From: Coptis chinensis
Lineage: Eukaryota > Streptophyta > Magnoliopsida > Ranunculales > Ranunculaceae
Assembly (NCBI GenBank): GCA_015680905.1
Contig: CM027381.1
Span: 83,787,501-83,851,500, forward strand
Reading direction: 5' to 3'
Length of the DNA stretch: 64,000 bases
Shown here one piece after another: positions 57,709-64,000 of this stretch. The notes beneath the pieces were generated by a model. It saw only the letters and a program-made list of their open reading frames with translations, was not told the DNA's origin and ran no database searches. Numbering within the stretch: position 1 is the first letter of the stretch; the number at the start of each line of letters is the position of its first letter. Both the position numbers and the translations under genes were made by a program.

Positions 57709-58169
57709 AGCTGCTTCCATTGTCTTTCAAGACGATATTGAGTATTCAAAGAAACTCTTGGATGGTGCTAGTGCCCTATATAGCTTTGCTAATGACAAAA
57801 ACAAGCGTCGTTCTTATAGTTGTGATAATTCAAATATTGCACGATACTATAATTCAGCGGGCTATTGGGACGAAATCATTTGGAGTGTGGCATGGATGTT
57901 TTTTGCGAGTGGAAATGTTAGTTATTTGGAACGTGCAACCGAAGATACTGTAGCAACTTATGCGAAGGCATTTAGTCGTATTCTGATCCGAGTGTGTTGA
58001 GTTGGGACAACAAGTTGCTCGCCCAGCTTAACTCTTGCTAACAAGATTGAGGATATTTTTGGACCCTGGTTACACTTATGAGGGCCTATTGAGAAGATAT
58101 CACAATGAGGCTGACCGTAACATGTGTTCTTATCTTCGACAATTCAATGTCTTCAACTGGAAAAAAAAA

Positions 58170-58649
58170 GTACGTAGAAAATTATATTTTCGCTGAAAAA
58201 TGACATAAACAACTAACATTTAAAGTTCAATGGATTTGTTTTCACTGTTGAACCACCACCTGTCAAGGCAATCGTAGCTATGGAACCACCTAGGTTTAGT
58301 GTAAATTTCAAAATTAAAGATTTCATATCTGCCACTTTCTATCCATCATCATGACCCCCATCACATGCCTTTTTCAACCTCTTCGAAATCATGTGATTTT
58401 GTTTCATATCTATTCAAATAGTGATTGTTAATTACTTTTTCATTATAATTTTTTTTTTCTAAGTTAGGAATATTTTTCTCGACTTTTATAAACTAATTAT
58501 ATGAATTGTGTTCATTTTTATAAACTAAAACTTATATATCATATAGTTCTAAAACCTATAGTAAATTATTAGCATTAATGTGCTTTTGTGGTTAAACTAA
58601 ATGTGCCCTCCCTCTCTCTCTCAACGCGTTTTGGTTTTTAGAAGACTTC
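58170..58649. other. Spacer between GH9 pseudogene and large LTR
   Basis: AT-rich, with a short (CT)n tract at 58608-58622. The next GH9 exon was not found. Confidence 0.4.
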
Positions 58650-60189
58650 TATAACACCCCGTGTTTTTTATCGTGATTTTTATATTTATTAATTAATTAA
58701 ATTATTTATTTAAAATTAGGCCGGATTGGACTCGGGGATACGGCTTTGGTTTTGGGCCGGTCGGTGTTGAAACTGGGTTTGGACCCAAAGATATAAACAC
58801 TTTTCTGTAAAAATAGGTTCGTAAGATGATATAATATATTAAAAATGAAAGCGAGAGAAGTTTGGTTTCTTTGGAGCGTTAGATGGACGAATTTTAATTT
58901 AGGAGGATTCGTCGAAATTGTTCATACAGGTGAGTAATTATTTTGCTATTTCACCAGATTTATGATTTTCCGTGTATCGGAGCATACCGACTAAGGTTTC
59001 GGCCTATTAATACTGTTCATCATACTGTTGTGTTGGAATTCGTATAACTTGTTTTGTTAAAATTTATTAAATTTCGAATTTGGAATTAAACTGTCGAACT
59101 GGGGTACTGTGGCTATACTGTCGACCTTGATTTTGAGTCAATACTTTTTGTCGAACTGTGGATTTGGAGAATTTGTTGGTTGAAATTCGTTGGTTGATGT
59201 CGGGCTTTCGAAGCTCTGTCGAAGCTTCGACAGACGATAATGGCGTCAGCCACAGAAATCGTTTTGTATAGTTTAACTCCTTGTTGGTTTGTAAACTCCT
59301 ATTGTTGAAGTGTTGGGTATCTTGTATTGGATGTGGATGGTTGAATTGATGATTAGAGGGTGCTGTTGGAGCTGGAGAAGCTTTAATGGCGCCGACCGTC
59401 CATTACTGGGTTACTGAAAGATTTGTTTTGATGCGTTTTTAAAATTTGTTTAAACTGTTTTGTTGTTGTGGGTTGGTTGAATGAGGTTTGGTGGTAGTGG
59501 GGATGGTTGGGGGCTGCCGAATTGAGCTTGGAACAAGCTCTAATGGTGGCCGAAAATTTAGATCTAGGTTGATGAATATATGGGGATTGAATGATTTGAG
59601 GTTTTGTATTTATTAAAGTGGTTTGGTTTTTCCAAATGAGTCAAACCGGCTTGATGGAGAGGTGAGATGGTGGCGGCGCGTGAGCTGCTGGTGGTGGAGC
59701 TGCTGGAGGAAGAAGATGACACTGTTCATCTTAGTTGGGCCTTTTGTTGGGCCTTTGTTAGTTTAGATTGTTTTGGGCCGGTTTAGTTAGTTTGTGTTGG
59801 GCCCATTTCTATTTTAAGTTGTTGGGCCGAAATGTTTTATGGCTTGGCCGAAATTTCAATGGTGGTTGGACCGAAATTTCAGATTTAAGTGGTTGGGCCC
59901 TTTTCTATTTGTTTTGTAATTTTGGATCGGTTTAATTAAGTTTAGTTTGGGCCGTTTAAGTTAAGTTTTGGGGACGGTTTTTAACTTTTGTTTTGGTAGA
60001 ACTTCGGTTGTGTTTTGGGTAGGTCATATAATTTAATATAGATCCAATTGGGCCGGATTAGAATAAATAAGTGAACTTTAGACTTCCTTCCGCTTTGGGG
60101 CCAATTAGGTCCGGCCATTACCTTACCAATCCAGCGTGAACCGTGACCTGACCTTAGCCACGAACCACTACATGACTCAACCCATCAAA

Positions 60190-60715
60190 CACCTGAAACG
60201 CCATTGACTTTGTTAGTTGACTTTGACTGGTAGACAAATTGACTTTGGACCACGACATGTTGAGTTTGACCTTGACCACGAGGTGTTGACCTTTGACCGC
60301 CGACTTTGATCATTGACCGCCGACTTTGACCTTTGACCATGGACGGTTGACTTTCACATTTGACTTTGACTTGGACGGTTTGACTTTGTTAGTTTGACTT
60401 TGGACTCAGACAGATTTGACTTTGACCATGACATGTTGAGTTTGACCTTGACCATGAGGTGTTGACCTTTGACCGTTGACTTTGACTGTTGACCGTTGAC
60501 TTTGACCTTTGACCATGGACGGTTGACTTTCACATTTGACTTTGACTTGACAAATTTGACTTTGTCGGTTTGACTTTGACTAGAACATTTGACTTTGACC
60601 ACGACATGTTGAGTTTGACTCCGACCACGAGGTGTTGACCTTTGACCGCTGACTTTTGTCGATTGACCGCCGACTTTGACCTTTGATCATTGATCGCGAA
60701 TGTTGACCGTTCCAG
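60190..60715 (+). repeat. TTGAC-rich (W-box-like) tandem array in the LTR
   Basis: TTTGACTTTGACC-type words recur every 6-12 bp. Three superunits of about 175 bp start at about 60241, 60418 and 60591, each containing acatgttgagtttgac, gaggtgttgacctttgacc and (in two) catggacggttgactttcac. TTGAC is the core of the W-box bound by WRKY transcription factors. Function is not shown by the sequence alone. Confidence 0.85.
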
Positions 60716-61619
60716 TTTTCATATGTTTCATTATATGGATATATTTATAGTAATAAAATAATTGTGATATCAGATAACTTGGTTGGTAAATTATCTAATT
60801 TAGATTTGACGCGAAGTAGTGTGTAAAAAGATATCGGGCTTTGATTGTGATTTATTGGATTGTTTAATCAGACTACGCTTTACGCCAGATATTATATGAC
60901 ACATATAAGAATAAAATGTTGTGGAAGGTTCAGATAACTTTGGTTGTCATTATATCCAAGAAAGATTTGACCTCGATGATTGGATTTTTTAAACACGAAA
61001 AGATATCTAAATACCTTGGTTTTAAATAATTAAGTTACACGTCATTCGGATGAATGTAGGAAAACCCAAGATTGATTATGTGGTGATAAGAACTACTTAT
61101 GCGCGATTCCAATCTTGAAAGATTTGATATCGTCGCAAACTTTGAAAGTGCGACCCACTACACTATATCTATAATATATATATTAGTTTGTGTGATAACC
61201 ATAACTACGGTGATTATGTTAAAATTAATCGTTGTTTGAGGCGACATAAATATATATGGGGAGATAGAAGTTGTATATGAATATGACTTTAAGTATATGG
61301 GGATATGTTTTGACATTAGTGTGTGTGGACTTGAATTTGGGCTAACGAACCATTTGTTTACTTATATCAGATATATATGAAGCATGGTTATATAAATCAG
61401 ATTTGTTTGATTATAAACCGCTTTACATTTAACGATATTTAAGTCATTGATTTGCCTCGACGACGAAAAGTGACTCTTTCAGACGTGGTGGTCTATTTTG
61501 ACATGGGTAATGCCAAGATAATTATAAGTGATAATAATGTTTTAATGTAGTCGCCCACATCTTTAACTCTCCACCGTGATTTGGTAATGAAAAGAAATGT
61601 TTATGACTTGTGATGTCAC

Positions 61620-61900
61620 GCGATAGATGGTATTCATCGAATGCGCTACGAATGAATCGGTATTCATCAACGAATGCCATGAATGACCCAATCGTTTGGA
61701 CCGCCTCTGTGAGAGGGAATCCAAGGTATTCGCCATGGGTTGGTCGATTCCTCGAATGTATCTGAAATGTAGGTTTGGGTATTCCTCGAATGTGGCGAAT
61801 GACTCGGGGCATTTATCAATGTGCCATGAATGGCCGTTAAGTGTTATGATGGGTATTCCTCGAATGTGGCGAATGACCAAGGTATTCATCGAATGTCTTA
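61620..61900 (+). repeat. Tandem array with unit ggtattcctcgaatgtggcg
   Basis: Diverged units containing GGTATTC(A/C)TCGAATG and gcgaatgac occur about every 60-80 bp, with four to six copies. Overlapping frames on both strands here (61522-62124) come from the repeat and lack protein character. Confidence 0.75.
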
Positions 61901-63432
61901 TTAATGACCGATATTTTGTTATGCCCAAAAGAGGCTTTGGATTATGTGTATGGAAAGCCCGTAGATGGTCGCGACTCACAAGTTACGAAGTTTACAAGAT
62001 GAAAGTATGTTTCCGAAGCGATATCCCGCCGGGGCGTATGTCTCAGAAATTGGTAATTTCGTGTGAGCGAGGCGATACGATATGCCGTGTGATTCGGCAA
62101 ATGCGCCAGAAGGTGAAATCGTGAAGAGAACTAAAGGTTGGGCCGTGTCTTTGAATAAACGAGTCAACGAGATAAGTAATAAGCAAAGTAAAATATTGAT
62201 TTTACGTGTGATGGAGTTATCAGATATGATGTATATGATTTCTTATGATAAATGTTTACGGTTTGTATGAGTTGATACTCATGAGGATGAATGTACTCTC
62301 TTGGTTGTGACTTTTCCTCGCTCTCATAAGTTAGGACGAGCGATACTAAAGTAAAAGTATATGAATTGTATGATGTTATGGATATGAAGTGTGTGATGAA
62401 TAATATTAGTAAATGATTGTAATTTCAATGCTGACCGCGAAAACGACTATAACTTGATATGTTATTACGAAAATATTAACGACTTGTGATAGTCCGAGAT
62501 CTACGGTTATGACGCTAAAACTTTATGGACGAATGACGTCATATGAATGACTATCATCGATATAGGTATTATGATAAGTGGTATTCCCCAAAGATACCTG
62601 ACGAACCAAAGTTATATCAATTGAGACTTCAATGTCTTAAAATGAGGTTGGTCATTAATAGAATTTTGGACCTACCGAGATAAATCAATTTATCATGATG
62701 TCTAACTCCGCTTTTGCGCGAGGGTAGGATCTATTAATCTTTTCTCAAGCAGGACGAATATCCTACCCTAAGACGACGTGTCGGGCTTAAAGGCAAGGTA
62801 TACCAAACTCATATTTAATTAGGTTATCATACGCGCAGCTAATAAAACGAAATGCGAGTGGTATTGTATTGTGAGTTATTTTTGAAGAAAGTGGGAATGA
62901 CGAAGTAATATTATATGAGATTCTTGGAATTTGTATGTTGGGGGGTGAAATCTTTTACTCGGGAAGAAACTACACCGCTTTTGGAAATCCGAACTATATC
63001 ATTGTCTCCAAGTTGAAATTGTTTTCAGAATGTTATATTATTCATTTGAAAGATTATTATATATATATTTTGTTGTTAATTCCTACTTCATACCAAAGAA
63101 ATTCATTCTTGTCGACCCACGTTTCATTTGTTTTGAACGTGGGTGTGTTTTAGAACATAGATGGTGGAGTCACGATGGATGAAGACATTGACTTGGATTT
63201 GCTCTTGAGTCTTACGGTTTAAGTTTTTCGAAAGTGTATGGTTTTGAATTGAAACAAAGGTAATAGAGTTGGTTAGTAAAATTTTATTTGTAAATGAAGC
63301 GTAGTTCTTTCGGTTTAATTTGATCTCGGTTTTAAATATTGTAGTTGATAATATGTTAATGGGTTTTGTTTCAACCCTTTCGTGATGATTGAATATCGCT
63401 TTTTAATTTTTCCTGAAATTTGGGGTGTGACA

Positions 63433-63919
63433 TTTTTTATCTGAGCTGGGATTAGCCTAGAACGGTAGGTCCAGGTGATCCCCGATTGTGGTAATGGGTG
63501 GTAAGAGATTTTTTGTGTTAAGCTTTAGTGTTGTTTTCACGTTTGTTTTGTTCTCATTTTTGGATTTTGGTTTTATACATCGTTTTAAAGGGTGGTGATC
63601 TCATTACGTGGTTTGTATTCACGATGTCTACACGTAAATTATACCGATATTGTATAATGTATTCCTTTTTTTAAGATACTGGGGTATACACTTATATTTT
63701 TTATATATTTGTTTACAACCTTTGGGTGCAAAGCTATAAATAACACGTTTAATTAATTTTGATGGCATGTTTTAGATTATTTCTCGAAGCTTAAAGTGGT
63801 TTGGGATATAATCCATTAACTTTAGAGCTTTTGAAGATTTATTGTTTGGCGAGTGTTTGCTTTGGTTGATCTACTTTCACCTTGAATCTCTGACGAGATC
63901 CTTTTAAAGGTGTGTATAT
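63433..63919 (+). mobile_element. Short internal region between two LTR starts
   Basis: It begins ttttttatctgagctggga, a weak match to the tRNA-Met-type primer site (tttggtatcagagc). It then has about 490 bp with no open frame and ends in tttaaaggtgtgtatat before the next LTR start. No gag or pol sequence. Confidence 0.5.
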
Positions 63920-64000
63920 TATAACACCTCGTTTTTATAATGATTTTTATATTTATTAATTAATTAAATTATTTATTTAAAATTCGGCCGGATTGGATTT
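63920..64000 (+). mobile_element. Start of a second LTR copy, running off the window
   Basis: tataacacctcgtttttata through attcggccggattggattt repeats 58650-58734 with only a few differences. Only the first 81 bp are visible. Confidence 0.8.

Larger units (their letters stand above)
55787..58169 (+). pseudogene. KOR: KORRIGAN-type GH9 endo-beta-1,4-glucanase pseudogene
   Basis: Plus-strand pieces in gene order: 55787-55876 (GRLPKDNNVS, stop, GDSGLSDGNVKGGLVGG), 56723-56932 (YYEVGENSKLHFPMAFSMTM, LSWSVIEYGKKKYKAIDEYD; donor at 56933), about 57237-57480 (GGDPKCWRR, then SEDMRYEP in another frame), 57709-58000 (SIVFQDDIEYSKKLLDGASA, YWDEIIWSVAWMFFASGNVS) and 58000-58169 (VLSWDNKLLAQL, then GYTYEGLLRRYHNEADRNMC). 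These follow membrane-anchored GH9 cellulases of the KOR class, which act at the plasma membrane/Golgi in cellulose synthesis. The anchor exon and the C-terminal catalytic part are absent. Breaks: an in-frame TAG, a foldback insertion in an exon, an exon duplication and several frameshifts. Confidence 0.85.
58650..63432 (+). mobile_element. Very long LTR (about 4.78 kb) of a Del/Tekay-like Ty3/gypsy element
   Basis: The start TATAACACCCCGTGTTTT recurs at 63920 with the following 75 bases nearly identical. The end GGGGTGTGACA at 63422-63432 is the usual partner of a TGTAACACCCCG start in Del/Tekay chromovirus LTRs, and a primer-site-like sequence follows. The body has no coding frame. It contains a TTGAC-rich array (60190-60715), a second tandem array (61620-61900) and gggcc-rich sequence (59750-60120). 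Both the start (TA where TG is usual) and the primer site are mutated. LTRs of this length are known in the Del group; the assignment is structural. Confidence 0.6.

Noticed and set aside
60354..60602. 82-codon minus-strand frame rich in SKVKVN
   Set aside because: This is the TTGAC array read in reverse; the composition is dictated by the DNA repeat.
61522..62167. Overlapping frames on both strands in the large LTR
   Set aside because: They track the ggtattcctcgaatg tandem array, and their translations are repetitive and unrelated to proteins.

Overview
The window is nuclear DNA of a flowering plant, almost certainly a eudicot. Its genes have short exons with GT-AG introns, the spacers are AT-rich, and most of the sequence is transposable elements inserted into one another. 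There are no prokaryotic signals (operons, Shine-Dalgarno sites, CRISPR). No rRNA or tRNA gene was recognised. The species was not determined.

Layout. 1-3342: right end of a CACTA-like transposon inside the 3' part of a Ty3/gypsy element, then that element's LTR. 3343-8100: two decayed minus-strand reading regions, one split by a hAT element with a perfect 8-bp target duplication. 8554-13791: the one clearly intact gene, a nine-exon DUF1749/UPF0613 alpha/beta-hydrolase of 335 aa. 15759-17623: a membrane-anchored NXPE/PC-esterase-like gene, broken by a small frameshift just before its Asp/His motif. Scrambled partial copies of its 3' half lie at 26.7-30.4 kb. 18.9-26.5 kb: tandem F-box genes, both decayed, one split by a 5-kb Ty1/copia element. 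26.7-28.3 kb: a pol-less copia.

31.1-45.6 kb (minus): C-terminal half of a PGAP1-like GPI inositol-deacylase gene. Ten exons are recognisable, with three separate lesions. Its introns hold a MITE, a copia LTR containing a hAT that carries a TGD5-like fragment, and a complete 3.8-kb non-autonomous copia. 45.85-47.04 kb (minus): an apparently intronless, broken copy of the SNAPc subunit 3 gene (SRD2). 49.3-53.8 kb: two more copies of the first gypsy LTR around a 2.2-kb internal stretch. 55.8-58.2 kb: a KORRIGAN-type GH9 endoglucanase pseudogene, with a foldback element inserted within an exon and a retrotransposon primer-binding-site-like fragment between two copies of another exon. 58.65 kb to the end: what looks like a 4.78-kb LTR of a Del/Tekay-like gypsy element with a W-box-rich repeat array, a roughly 0.5-kb internal region, and the start of a second LTR.

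These genes form no pathway together. The esterase looks functional and the NXPE-like gene may be, if its frameshift is an assembly error. The rest records gene decay, duplication and nested transposition.
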